Below are positions 10,651 to 21,606 of a stretch of DNA of 64,000 bases, in pieces. The DNA comes from Paralithodes platypus (taxonomy: Eukaryota; Arthropoda; Malacostraca; Decapoda; Lithodidae). Each line of letters opens with the position of its first letter. Position 1 is the stretch's first letter. The notes below the pieces were generated by a model. That model had not been told where the DNA came from and did no database searches. It saw only the letters and a program-made list of their open reading frames with translations. The translations under genes and the position numbers were made by a program. The stretch is from the NCBI GenBank assembly GCA_032716605.1, contig CM064573.1:2145207-2209206 (forward strand), written 5' to 3'.

Positions 10651-11130
10651 CTACATTAGAGATACTGGTATCTCTATTAAAACTAGATAGAGGTCTAGGG
10701 AGCAAATACAAAAAATTCTACATTTAAAAAAAGAAAAAAAAAGAAAAAAACATAGCCGTGCCTAAGCAAACCTATCTAATAGTAACTAGCATACAAGCAA
10801 GAAAAGCATCTTCCACTAAAACACTTTACCGGTACTGCTGCTGTTGCCAGATGATTTTACTCAACATATAAAATTAACTTTTTAGAATATGTGGTTCAAA
10901 TGCTACTGGTATCTTAATTGACCACTTGGGACTTTCAGGCTATGAGGAAGTTGGAGCAGTAATTGGTGCAGTTTTAGGTATAAAGAGTATTAGCGAAGTG
11001 ATGCGTACAAGTAGACTGGGATGGTATGGACATGTGGAGAGAATGGATGAACAAAATTGGGTGAAAAAATGCAGGTCTTGGGTAAATTGTTTTGTTACCG
11101 GCCATGGGATACCATTATAGGATGAGGGGG
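10651..11130. other. non-coding; one half of a family G element
   Basis: Bases 10917-10965 (aattgaccacttgggacttt ... gaagttggagc) match the left arm of family G, with no right arm nearby. A weak family A scrap (agataga ggtctagggagc) lies near 10684-10706. Confidence 0.45.
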
Positions 11131-14100
11131 GCTTTACCCCTATCAGCTGGTCATGGGATAATTTCGGGTAATTATTGGGAAAGGAGGGTAGGATGTAGTG
11201 AGCGGACGTACCGCCATCTTTGTTTACATTACGCGTAGTGGCGTCGGCCCTTTTCCATCATGTTCCCGTCTATTTTAACCTAACCTAGTATTCATGTAGT
11301 AATGACAGGGGGCAAATAACAGAAAATATAGGTCGAAATAGACGGGAACGTAAGTGCGACCGCGGCGATCGCCCTATGTAAACAATGACGACCGTACGCC
11401 CGAACTCTACATCCATCCCGGAAAAGGCTCGCACCGTTATTGGTAATTTTTTTGAAAAGACTCGCAGCGTTATTATACATAATTTATTAGGGAAAGTGAA
11501 GCTCTATGGAATCCTTATAATATACTCGGTCAATATTTACGAGTCACACCACAGCTGGAATCTCATTTCTAAGGGTAGTTTTGGGTTCCTATCATTCTAT
11601 GTTTCATTGCTATATACTTTTTATCCACCGGAAAATATTATTTTTTCTTGTTTGTTTGTTTTTTTTTATTTTTTTTTTTTTTTTTTAGCATTAACCTAAC
11701 CTAAAAACCTAACCTAACCTAACCTAACCTAAATGTATTTGGGGGCTATTAGGTTAGGTTAGGTTAGGTTTTTTGGTTAGGTTAATGCTAAAAAAAAAAA
11801 TCCGGTGGATAAAAAGTATATAGCAATGAAGCATAGAATGATAGGAACCCAAAACTACCGTTAAAAATGAGATCCCAGCTGTGGTGTGACTCGTAAATAT
11901 TGACCATATACTCACATAGATTCCACTGTGGGAGAATAGTTTTGATAGTTAACTATAGTTTTGATGTAAATACTACCGCAACTACGAATCTTGTTTCCGA
12001 GACCTAGTATATTAACCTAACCAAACAACCTAACCTAACCTAACCCTAGACCCAGTACGTGGGATACAACACTAGCCCTTGCAAGTTGCATGCCAGCTAC
12101 TGTGGGTTCATATATTAGACATACAGTAACATCTTTGTAGAACATAACACTTTACCGTAGCGAGTGTACTCCATTTCGAACACGTCCGTAGCAGAGCTCT
12201 CAAGATTGCGGGACTGAGTTTGTTTACGCGCGGGACTATTTATATCGACAAAATCGAGTTACAAAACTTATCAAAACTATTCTACCACAACGGAATCTAT
12301 GTGAGTATATTATAATGATTCCATAGAGCTCAACTTTCCCTAATAAATTATGTATAATAACGCTGTGAGTCTATTCACGATAATTATCCCCTTATTTTTC
12401 AGTTTTTGACAAACTAGCGTTTTCATGGTTTTAGTTATAATTCCAATGTGGGATAAAAGATGGGTTCATCCCCCACATGACTTATTGAAATCATCATCTA
12501 TAATAATAATGAGGGGAGTGAGGGGGCAAAGCCCCCTCTCAACCTAGGATCAATTGTACCCCATGGCAGTCAAAATAGAAGGGAACATGATTGCTAGCGT
12601 GCGATGGTGCGAGTATCCTAGTGTAAACCAGGCGGGCGGTACACCCGAATACTACATCCTTACCAAAAAATAAATATAATATAGGCCTATAAGCTAGGCT
12701 AAATAAAATATCATACGATAAAAATAATATATAGGCCTAGGCTAGGCTAAATACAATAGTCAAAATAGACGTGAACTTAACTGTGAGAGTGCGACTTATG
12801 TAGGCTATACACAATGTGGATGCTACACCCGTAGCACCGTCTTAACTGTAGGGGCTGCCGCCCCTACCCTCCGCTGAACAGTAGGCTAGCCTATAGGCTA
12901 GCCATGTAAACAAAGCGACATGCCGAACTCTGTAAATCGGCGAAATCCATGAAATCCCTACGGTAGACAACAAAATATATTACTGGAGCCAAAGTAGCCT
13001 ACATATTTAACTTAGCTAGCCTAATCTGAATGGGCCTATTTACCTTGGTTGCTTTCGGTTACTTTGATTCACCCTTGCATATTATTTGAGTACCTTCGGT
13101 TATACTGATGTTTTGGACCGACAGTTAGCCCATCGATCTGTTTAGGCCTAATAGGTCCGGTAGAGCATATACATCATTGCTATATATGGCATTAAGAGCG
13201 GAAATGTATTATAAGGGAGAAACAAAAAAAACGCTAAAATACATGTATAGGCCTAGGCTACTGTAAAATAATAAGTTTTTCAGCCAGTACCCAACCAGCG
13301 GGGGTGTGGGGGCGGCAGCCCCCACCCATAGCGGCAGCCCCCACCCATATACTAGGTTAGGTTAGGTTGTTAAGTTAGGCTAATGGCACAGAAAAAAAAA
13401 ATAAAATAAAAAAAACAGTAACCCAACCAGCGGGGGTGTGGGGGCAGCAGCCCCCACCCATATACTAGGTTAGGTTAGGTAAGGTTGTTAGGTTAGGCTA
13501 ATAGCCTAGAACATTAAAAAAAAAAAAAAAAAAATTCTAATAGGGGCGTGTTTTTAGATTGTTGGATAATGGGTAAATACTCATTTCCGCTCTTCTTCAG
13601 TATAAAACAACGCTATATCTGAAGGAAAAAAATACAAAAAACAAAATAAAACTTACTGAAATCGCTGTCGGTCCAAAAAGTCAGGTTTACCGTACCTTCT
13701 CAACCTAGATGTGTGTGAATTTGTGTTTTCCCTGTTCTTGCTCTGTCTTGAGTCGGCTACCCCCAAGAAAAAAAAAAAAAAAACGGTCAATATTTACGAG
13801 TCGCACCACAGCTGGGATCTCATTTTTAACGATAGTTTTGGGTTCCTATCAATTTATGCTTCATTGCTATATACTTTTTATCCACCGGAATTTTTTTTTT
13901 TTTTCTTTTTCTTTTTTTCTTTTAGCATTAGACCTAGGCCTAACCAAAAAACCTAACCTAACCTAATAGCCCCCAAATAGATAAATCTACAGTTATACTA
14001 CCCCTATTTTGTCGCTATTCTGTTGGTACTAATGGGTTAATATTAATAGTAGCAGACTTAGTATGGTTTGATGATGCGCGGAAATGTATATTTGACTTGA

Positions 14101-14730
14101 AATAGGTACATTGAAGTATTACAAACCTTCGCGCACCCATAAACAGGGAACGTGAGCTGGGTTTAGACCATCGCGCACCCATAAACAGGGAACGTGAGCT
14201 GGGTTTAGACCGTCGCGCACCCATAAACAGGGGAAGTGAGCTGGGTTTAGACCGGTCGCGAGACAGGTTAGTTTTCGGTTAGGTTAGGTTAAGTTAGGTT
14301 AGGCTAATGTTTAAAATACTAAAATGCGACGGTCCTCGGTATTAAACAACACTGTATATCAAATAAAAAACAACAACAAATTACCTGAAAAACTCTTATC
14401 TGGTTGGTGATAATTTTTTATCAAAATACGTTTTTTTTCCAGTTTCCGCGTCTGCTGAACCATCCAAAAACACGCTAAAAGGCGTGTTTTGAAGGGGGGA
14501 GGTGGTGGGGATAGTGGGGGAGGGGTAGTATAACTGTAGATTTACCCCCAAATACATTTAGGTTAGGTTAGGTTTTTAGATTAGGATAAAAAAAAAAAAA
14601 AAAAAAATCCCGGTGGATAAAAAGTATATAGCAATGAAGCATAGAATGATAGGAACCCAAAACTACCATTAGAAATGAGATCCCAGCTGTGGTGTGACTC
14701 GTAAATATTGACCAAAAAAACAAATAGAAT
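11131..14730. repeat. telomere-pentamer-rich inverted-repeat region (family H)
   Basis: About 3.6 kb made of related blocks. The clearest is an inverted repeat: arm 1 at 11525-11733 (gtcaatatttacgagtc ... tttttatccaccgg, T-run, agcattaacctaacc, AACCT runs), an 18-bp spacer, and arm 2 at 11750-11915 in reverse. The arms recur as a wider pair at 13785-13975 and 14550-14715. AACCT/AGGTT runs of 2-5 units also lie at 11270, 12012-12045, 13353-13380, 13470-13500 and 14275-14310. A second block (gtcaaaatagacgggaac-like, with tatgtaaacaa) recurs at 11330, 12571 and 12755. No coding region. Confidence 0.6.
14115..14260. repeat. 42-bp tandem repeat, 3 copies
   Basis: Units of cgcgcacccataaacaggg aacgtgagctgggtttagacc repeat three times. 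The minus frame at 14015-14224 is this repeat. Confidence 0.85.
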
Positions 14731-15283
14731 GAAAGGCTAGGCTAGAAAATAAAAATAGGAAAAATGGGCATATAGCCTAGGCTAGCTAGACCTCAACTTC
14801 AAAAATAATGGTTAGACCAATAGCGTCTGAGGTAGGGGGGGGGGGGGGGGGGTGGAGAACCCCCAAGGTAGGTCGTTTGACTAGGGTTAGCCTACTCAAA
14901 CATTTAATAATTTACGATTAGCTTTCATTCTTATTAAACATAACCCTCAAAACACTAGAAAAACTCAAGCATATCAAAATCAGTGGCCTGAAAGTAAAAT
15001 TATACCAAGTTTGAGAGGACACGTAACCAGTCAACATTTAGCCTAGATGGCTACCGGAAACGTCAACACAGAATATTCTAGATTTAAATTAAGACTCACG
15101 ATCTATTTAACTAGTCTAATCATCACATTAAGACCTTCCACATATCCTTTAATGTCTGGAAACCAGCATAAGCACATAAATAGGCCTATAACGGAAAAAT
15201 GAAAACAAAACAAAACCATCATCCAACAGGAGCAATCATACATCACTCACCTGACCCCTGCGCCTAAGTGACGGATTCCCTGT
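14731..15283. other. non-coding, G-run and AT-rich sequence
   Basis: A 16-base-class G run lies at 14836-14852. The remainder is AT-rich with no repeat partner that I could find in the window. Confidence 0.4.
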
Positions 15284-15950
15284 CAGCGTTGCCAGTCCTT
15301 CCGCTAAAATGTTGCTAGATTAGACCGCTAGATAATGATACCCTACATTTTTGGGAACTTTGGGTATAAATTTCTACTATACCGCTGTAATGCTTATAAT
15401 CATCTCTAAAATCACGCATATGTGGTCCTCATCTCAATAATACAGGAATATATAATATATCCCATCATGAGTCTAAAAATACACAAACTCCGCTAGATTC
15501 GATTACAACTAGTATAATGACAAACTGCTAAAAACACACACATATATTGTTGTATTTTTTACAACTGTCACAATAATCACAAATAGGTGGTCTTAATCTC
15601 AATACTATAGGTATATACCCCACGAAAACTTAGACAATAGACGCTAGATGTAAGCAAATCTCGCTAGGACCGCTAGATCCAGCATAAAAGTTGCTAGATT
15701 GCGAAGCCAAATACAAAAACAAGCGCTCAAATATGCTTCAAAACTGGCTAGAATGTCGATAGATATTAAATAACATGCATAATATCATTAGATGATTGGC
15801 ACAATATCTTATTATCGTTCTACAATCGTTAAATTCTCCAGACTATAGCCAATATTTATGTTGCTAGATATCAATAATTGCCGCTACACACAGCATATAC
15901 TGTATATCTACATCTAGCAGAGGTCACTAAAATGGCAATGCTGTCCCTAC
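15284..15950. mobile_element. hAT-like non-autonomous element (family Q)
   Basis: Ends read cagcgttgcca and, reversed, cagcattgcca, which fit the hAT terminal pattern CAGNGTTGCCA. The interior is AT-rich and peppered with the motif gctagat in both orientations, shared with 33291-33990. Flanks share tccct, but a clean 8-bp duplication is not seen. No transposase. Confidence 0.5.
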
Positions 15951-16808
15951 ATATTTTATATTTGATTGATGATTCGACTCGCTCAAACGAAACGACTCAT
16001 TGTTTACTTTCGTATTTATATTTGTTCATCAATATTTGTTTATCTATGTAACACAATTATACAGTATATAGGTAATAATTATTTTAACTTTGATGTTAAA
16101 TTAATATTAAAAACATTAGTAGAGTAAAATACCGAGAATAATGCGAAATTAGTATTTAGTCTGATTCGACTCATACCATATGAAGCACAAATTAGACTAT
16201 TATCAGTTATTTAGATTTTACTCTGCAATGTATAATTGGATAGCATTTGCCATAACTTTTACGCTTTAATGTACAATGCACAAAATTAGAGTAGGCTAAA
16301 CATTTAAATTATTTCTAATTAGGTTTGAATCCACTTGTATGTTTTTTAATATCAGAAAGCGAACTTGGAACTTGCTTTTCGACCAATGAGCATCCTCCAC
16401 TTGCCAGTGACCCCGTGCGAGGCTAGGGTGGTAGATGCTGATTGGCTAATTTGAATTTACCCGAGTTATTAAACGATACAGTGATGCTCAAATGTCAATG
16501 CCTTTCCTAAGTTGTGTTGATGTTTATCAATATAGAGGAAAAATAAAGTTCTTAGCACACATAAAGTTCTTAACACACACGATGAACATAATTGAATTAT
16601 AACTTTATTCATATATCAAATACGGGAAATAGACATGAAGGTCGAACTTGATTTTTGAGCATGACTGTATCATGAGCCCACGCATTCTAGGGGGAAAATT
16701 CCATGCTTTTAACGGCCGCAATTATATTATACGTAATTATACACTCAAATAACGGATGTAAAATGTTAATGGTCACCAACAGATGATTTTATTTAGCCTC
16801 TAAAGACC

Positions 16809-16840
<32 letters not shown>

Positions 16841-16843
16841 GGC

Positions 16844-16878
<35 letters not shown>

Positions 16879-17052
16879 ATAGTAGTATCATTACCAGCTT
16901 AAATACGATCGTAGTAAATATTTTAAATACGTCAATGATCAAACCAAATTAATTATACGTTCTATTCATCAGAAACCGACATTATTATTGCAATGTATTT
17001 ATATCTATGTTTTAGCCAGTTAAATAAAAGCCAGTCAAGAGAATATAGTAGT
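15951..17052. other. AT-rich non-coding with trinucleotide repeats
   Basis: (ATT)n at 16810-16840 is followed directly by (AGT)n at 16845-16880. Bases about 16930-17000 match the interior of the family G copy at 42263-42855, so a degraded G copy lies here. No gene seen. Confidence 0.45.
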
Positions 17053-17246
17053 TAATTTGACCGCTTGCGAGTTTCAGGCTATAAGGAAGTTGGAGCTGTA
17101 GACATCGATATTTAACAGAATTACCAGTTTAATTACATACAATCAATCTAACCATAAGATTGCTGATTTTATATTTAATTTATGTTTCATATCGATGTTT
17201 ATGGCTCCAACTTCCGTATAGCCTGAAACTCGAAAGTGGTCAATTG
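17053..17246. mobile_element. family G inverted-repeat element, copy 1
   Basis: About 60-bp inverted arms: aatttgaccgcttgcgagtt ... gaagttggagctgtagacat on the left and atgtttatggctccaacttcc...gaaactcgaaagtggtcaatt on the right. Both outer ends resolve to AATTGACCACTTGCGAG. Non-coding, 194 bp. Confidence 0.7.
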
Positions 17247-17299
17247 CAATGGGCAGCACTATACCCTGTTCCAGATAAGTTGGACAACACTCTTGAACA

Positions 17300-17635
17300 T
17301 TAAGGGGAGATTTCCACTTGAGGGATTTTTGTCTGGACTCCTTTCTCCCTCATGTTTAGCCCCATTGTGTTTCTAATTTTAAGACGTTCGCCTCATTATG
17401 TTGACGATTTTAAGAACTTTCGACCCATTTCTGTCAATTTTAAGACCTTTCGTGCCATTTTGGTGTCGATTTTATCCTGGCGAGCGATAGCGAGCCTGTA
17501 ATATAAGAGGAACCGGCTTTCAGCCGGGAAATTGTTCTACCGAAAATTTACAAATTTATCTTGAAAGGAGCTCAAGGGGGAGTAAATCTTAAGCTTGATG
17601 GATATCTAGAGACCAAACTAAAAACCTCCCCTTAA
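17300..17635 (+). mobile_element. family A TTAA element, complete copy
   Basis: TTAA at 17300-17303 and 17632-17635, with termini GGGGAGATTT and, reversed, GGGGAGGTTT. The plus-orientation landmarks are all present in order: ctcatgtttagcccc, gacctttcgtgccatt, gcgagcgatagcgagcctg, the gaaccggctttcagccggg hairpin, tacaaatttatcttgaaagg and aagcttgatgg. No coding capacity. Confidence 0.8.
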
Positions 17636-17852
17636 CCTCTATATCTCAAAAACGTCTAGAGTAATCGGACTAATATTACTACCATTTGAGAGGGGTTAGC
17701 TGGAGAATAGGTGTGACAAGTGACAGCCCATTTGCTCTAGCCCTTTAGGTTAGGGTTCATATTCCTGGCCTACTTATTGGGAACAGGGTATAGAATATCA
17801 TCATACTGCTTAGTTTCGTTCTATAAGGAAGTTGGAACCGTAAACATCGATA

Positions 17853-18339
17853 TTAACCCTTAATTAGCGGCGAGCAACATAAGTCGAGTTAAAAAAAGCT
17901 GGACTATGTGGCGGCGCTCGACATAGGTCGAGTGGCAATTTCAGCACGTAATGTGGCTGAGAGAGAGAGACAAGTGGTGGCAGGAGACTAGCGAGCGTAT
18001 GACTGCTCCAGACCACCGCGGCGAACCTACTGACACAAATCTCAGCTCCCTCCTCCCTCTCTCACTCGCTACATACTCAATTATGTACCGAAACTACCGA
18101 ATTACCTGCTTTTTGCACTCGCGTTGCACGGTTATTGCAAGAAAACTATCCATCATACACGGATCGTTATGGTGTCATTCGAAAGCTCTGTTTATGCCCT
18201 TTCAGGGATAGGTACTTGTTTTACGTTCTGGGTCTTATTTAGGCATGAAAATGATCACGTAAACAGCCCTATTTTGGCTAAAAACACCCCGCTGTGCGGT
18301 ACATATAATAAACCGCATAGGCCGCTCGTAAGGTGTTAA
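17853..18339 (+). mobile_element. family D TTAA-flanked MITE
   Basis: TTAA at 17853-17856 and 18336-18339, with inner ends CCCTTAATTAGCGGC and, reversed, CACCTTACGAGCGGCC. It splits the host motif catcgata-TTAA-acagaaatac, which exists unbroken in the neighbouring tandem units (about 18401, 18472 and 18543). That is a direct empty-site proof of a TTAA duplication, as piggyBac elements make. The open frames at 17951-18339 lie wholly within it and look incidental. Confidence 0.8.
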
Positions 18340-18602
18340 ACAGAAATACAATAATAAAGTAGATGTCTAATGGATAAAACGTAAGTTGGAATCGTAAACA
18401 TCGATATTAAACAGAAATACAATAATAAAGTAGATGTCTAATGGATAAAACGTAAGTTGGAATCGTAAACATCGATATTAAACAGAAATACAATAATACA
18501 GTAGATGTGTAATGGATAAAACGTAAGTTGGAATCGTAAACATCGATATTAAACAGAAATACAATAATAAAGTAGATGTCTAATGGATAAAACTTATGTT
18601 GA
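18340..18602. repeat. 71-bp tandem repeat, about 3.7 copies
   Basis: Unit gtaagttggaatcgtaaaca tcgatattaaacagaaatac... starts at 18381, 18452 and 18523. The unit includes part of the family G arm, so the array grew from the element itself. Confidence 0.85.
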
Positions 18603-18752
18603 ATTTAGTTGTATGTCTTTATAAATGTATTTATTACAACCACATTTTAGCTGGTAATTATGTTAAATATCGATGTCTACAGCTCCAACTTCCTTATAGA
18701 ACGAAACTCGCAAGTGGCCAATTGAATTCCTTCGTAAGTAATTTCTCGATAC

Positions 18753-19190
18753 TTAACCCGTTCAGTACCAGGGACGCCCTTTTCATCATATTCTGGCAAC
18801 TATTAGACGACTTTCTTCAGCTTAAAAAAGGACCTCGAGCAATAAGAATTCAGACTATCTCAACCAACTCTTTTAACTACCACAGATCCTTACTAAGCTG
18901 CATAATATCGTCTACATATAGCTATAATATCGTCTACATATAGCTATAATAAAATATAACACACGTCGCAGGTACTGTACTCAAAATATTAACCCTCTGA
19001 CTTCTCTATAATCCTTCCCTGGTTAACATTAGACGATTTTATTCAGGTTAGGAAAGCCCTGTAGGGACCAAACGAGGTAATATATATCTCAATCAACCCT
19101 CTGTTTATATATCCTTCCTAATCTGATTAAAATTGCCTAATGATGGACAAACTAATATGAAGATATGCGTCCTAAAATAGTTAACCAGTT
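18753..19190. mobile_element. two adjoining family B-type copies
   Basis: The first has TTAA at 18753 and 18989 with ccgttcagtaccagggacg and acacgtcgcaggtactgtac ends. The second starts at the shared TTAA (ttaaccctctgac) and runs to about 19185 (agttaacc). A 24-bp duplication (atatcgtctacatatagcta) lies at 18905-18950. Non-coding. Confidence 0.55.
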
Positions 19191-19426
19191 GGTTTGGTGA
19201 TTCAAGCTCATTGAAAGGCTTAATTTTACAACACAATTTAAGGTATACCAATTATTACTACTATTGATATATTACTTAATAAATGTTCAAATACAACTGC
19301 CTCTATTTTATATATTGGGATGATTACAAGAATTACAACTGATTATCAAACTACCGAAATGAAGAAATTACTTGTTCTGATTGAAAGACGGTTCATGCTT
19401 TTCTTTGGTAATCGTTCGTTTTCCAG

Positions 19427-19534
19427 AATGTATTGGACTTGAGTGGAAATTCGACTAGGCCATCTTTGTATCTTCGGACGCCATATTGGAGACGTATTTA
19501 TCAGACAAAGGGGTATTATTATATGTTTGACCAT
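19427..19534 (+). CDS. candidate small exon (a)
   Basis: A polypyrimidine/AG acceptor (ttcgttttccag) ends at 19426 and a gtaaaa donor starts at 19535. The frame between is open for exactly 36 codons and contains LSGNSTRPSLYLRTPYWR. It resembles candidate exon (b) both in the acceptor region and in the spacing GNS...TPY. It lies in a 2-kb stretch almost free of repeats. Family not recognised. Confidence 0.25.
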
Positions 19535-19996
19535 GTAAAATGTATATCAGATCACATTCTACCTCTTAGTATCAGTATTGCTGAATGTATATTATAGGTA
19601 TAGATATATTCGAGTGTAAATATAGGCCAATAACACCAGTGGCATCAATATGGCGGGGGTTGGCCGATCTTTGTTTCTATAGAATCATCTTATGGGAATC
19701 TGACCTCACACGAGATAGTTCAAGGCTGTTCTAAATCGATTCCCTTTATTTTTAGTAACCTATTTGTTTTTATATATACAAAGTTATAATTAGGCTTTAC
19801 AGTTCTTATAATGCCTTTGGTAACGATAGAACGAAATACAATTTAATTGTATGCTATATAAACAAACTAATTGTAGGCTATACTATATTTCCCGTTTTCC
19901 TACTCACACTCATTCCAGTTCTGAAACCATCGGATTGACCTGTTCATAGTTTCTCAGAAAGTGTAATGGTTTCGTCGGCATTCGTTTGTTTTTCAG

Positions 19997-20123
19997 AATG
20001 TATGGTACCTCAATTACCGCTCAGGAGGGGTATAAATATGGAGGAAATTCTGGGGAAAAATCAGTTCAAGTCTGGACACCATACAAGAAGGATTACCACC
20101 ACCACCTCTCCAGTTTACCAAAG
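19997..20123 (+). CDS. candidate small exon (b)
   Basis: Acceptor ttcgtttgtttttcag ends at 19996. One frame is open for 42 codons (GGNSGEKSVQVWTPYKKDYH within it) up to AAG|gttta at 20123, which is a weak donor. Its last codon leaves phase 0, matching the first codon of candidate exon (c). Similar to (a) in sequence, but the best frames of the two start in different phases. Confidence 0.25.
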
Positions 20124-20366
20124 GTTTAGTGACTGTGTTGTTAAGTATCATGATTAAGTATTTTGGTTAATGTTTATGCTGTTTCTCAATACTATACTAA
20201 ATATTAAGTTATATTAATGTGTTTCTAATAGTCTATACAGTAGACATCTGGTTAACGTAGTCTTAACATTTTTACCCTAGAATATGGTGAAATATATGAA
20301 ACTTTAATCTGATTTCTACTTTAAATATTTAATGAACTCTTGCTAATTTGATTATCTCTTCCTAAG

Positions 20367-20450
20367 GTGCTGTCCACGGTGTTGGCAATGACTAGTGGAC
20401 TCGGAACTTTCACCTATCAAAAACTACTGGAACTAGGAACTTGTGAACCT
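20367..20450 (+). CDS. candidate small exon (c)
   Basis: 84 nt between a pyrimidine-rich acceptor (tctcttcctaag) and a strong donor (gtaagc at 20451). It is open in phase 0 for 28 codons, including TSGLGTFTYQKLLELGTCEP. No family recognised. It could belong with (b) to a multi-exon gene on the plus strand whose other exons are outside this stretch. Confidence 0.3.
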
Positions 20451-21606
20451 GTAAGCTGTTGTAAAAGAGCTTTTGCTAAATCCATATGAACTATAGCATT
20501 GGTGAAGTTCGCTAGAAGACTGTATTAAATTCCCAAGGTAGATGTTGCCTAGCCCACTAACCTGCTCCATCAACAGTTAAATTAAGCTCTAAAACACTTG
20601 GGTATTATTTAAAATATAAAATTTGCAAACTAAACTAACCAAAACTGGAATAAAGACTATAAAGTCAAATTAACATCTCAAAATAGTTATGTGGAAACTA
20701 TGCTTACTAAAATAAAATTTATGAAATAAAAGTACCCAATCCACCACATAGGGTGTACATTACTAAATAAGAAAGTTAATCTAGGTATCTCTTCAAATTA
20801 ACTCTAAATTAATTAGTATTTTATTCATTAAGGAAAAAGTGACTTGTAAAATTTATAAATAAAGTTTCTAAATATTTTAAGTTTTTTATTTCTATCTGAC
20901 TTAATTACGGTAAATTAAAATTCATTTAGTGTAGTCCTGAAGGTTTTATTAGAAAGAAAAAACTTTACTGTAATCTTAGGCTACAAATGTTAGTCTTAAA
21001 CTATTAGTTGGGTAATAATTAAAAGGCAATATGCCTCTAAACATTTTAATAAACTAAATTTAAATATAAAGGTTTTTCTTTAATTCTAAAAATTTACTGT
21101 CTAATGTTCAAATATTCCTTAATAGTATTTGTAATTAATACTTCACTCAAACTTTGACATTTGTAACTACATATAATTTTTTGCTTTTTAATACTAGTTT
21201 GAGTTTTAAAGTTTCATTGGAATACTGAATATTTATAATATATAAAACTAAGACTATGCTAAACTAGGCAATTTTGAATAGACTTAAGTCAAACTCCTTC
21301 ACCTGGCAGAATTATACGGTATCTGTTAACTAATAGGAGTCAAACTCCTTCACCTGGCAGAATTACAGTATCTGGTAACTAATAGGATAAATTCGTGGCC
21401 ATTCCCTGGCCAGCACTGTTTATTGACCTATGTGCATGGCTTTCCATACCCCTAGCTGCACTGGTGGACATTTAGAGGTGCGGTAGACCAGTGTTGCATG
21501 TACACACATACTGGATATACTAGCACCTGATCAGCAGAATTGAGCTGATTATAGTACACTGGTTACAGACTACATTAACGTCCATAGCCATTCCAACAGT
21601 ATACTG
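20451..21606. other. AT-rich non-coding, intron-like
   Basis: Mostly unique AT-rich sequence with no long ORF. Bases 21300-21385 hold two copies of a roughly 47-bp unit (gtcaaactccttcacctggc agaatta...ctaatagga). Consistent with an intron or intergenic spacer. Confidence 0.45.

Larger units (their letters stand above)
17811..18724. mobile_element. family G element, copy 2, interrupted
   Basis: The left arm (gtttcgttctataaggaag) is at 17812 and the right arm (cttccttatagaacgaaac, then tcgcaagtggccaatt) ends at 18724. The space between holds family D (17853-18339) and a 71-bp tandem repeat. Confidence 0.65.

Noticed and set aside
11690..11780. True chromosome end or telomere fusion
   Set aside because: Pentamer runs are only 2-5 units and lie inside repeated inverted elements.
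9550..14720. Endogenous large DNA virus remnant (some crustacean viral insertions lie near telomeric repeats)
   Set aside because: No viral-type ORF or domain can be seen; only non-coding repeats.
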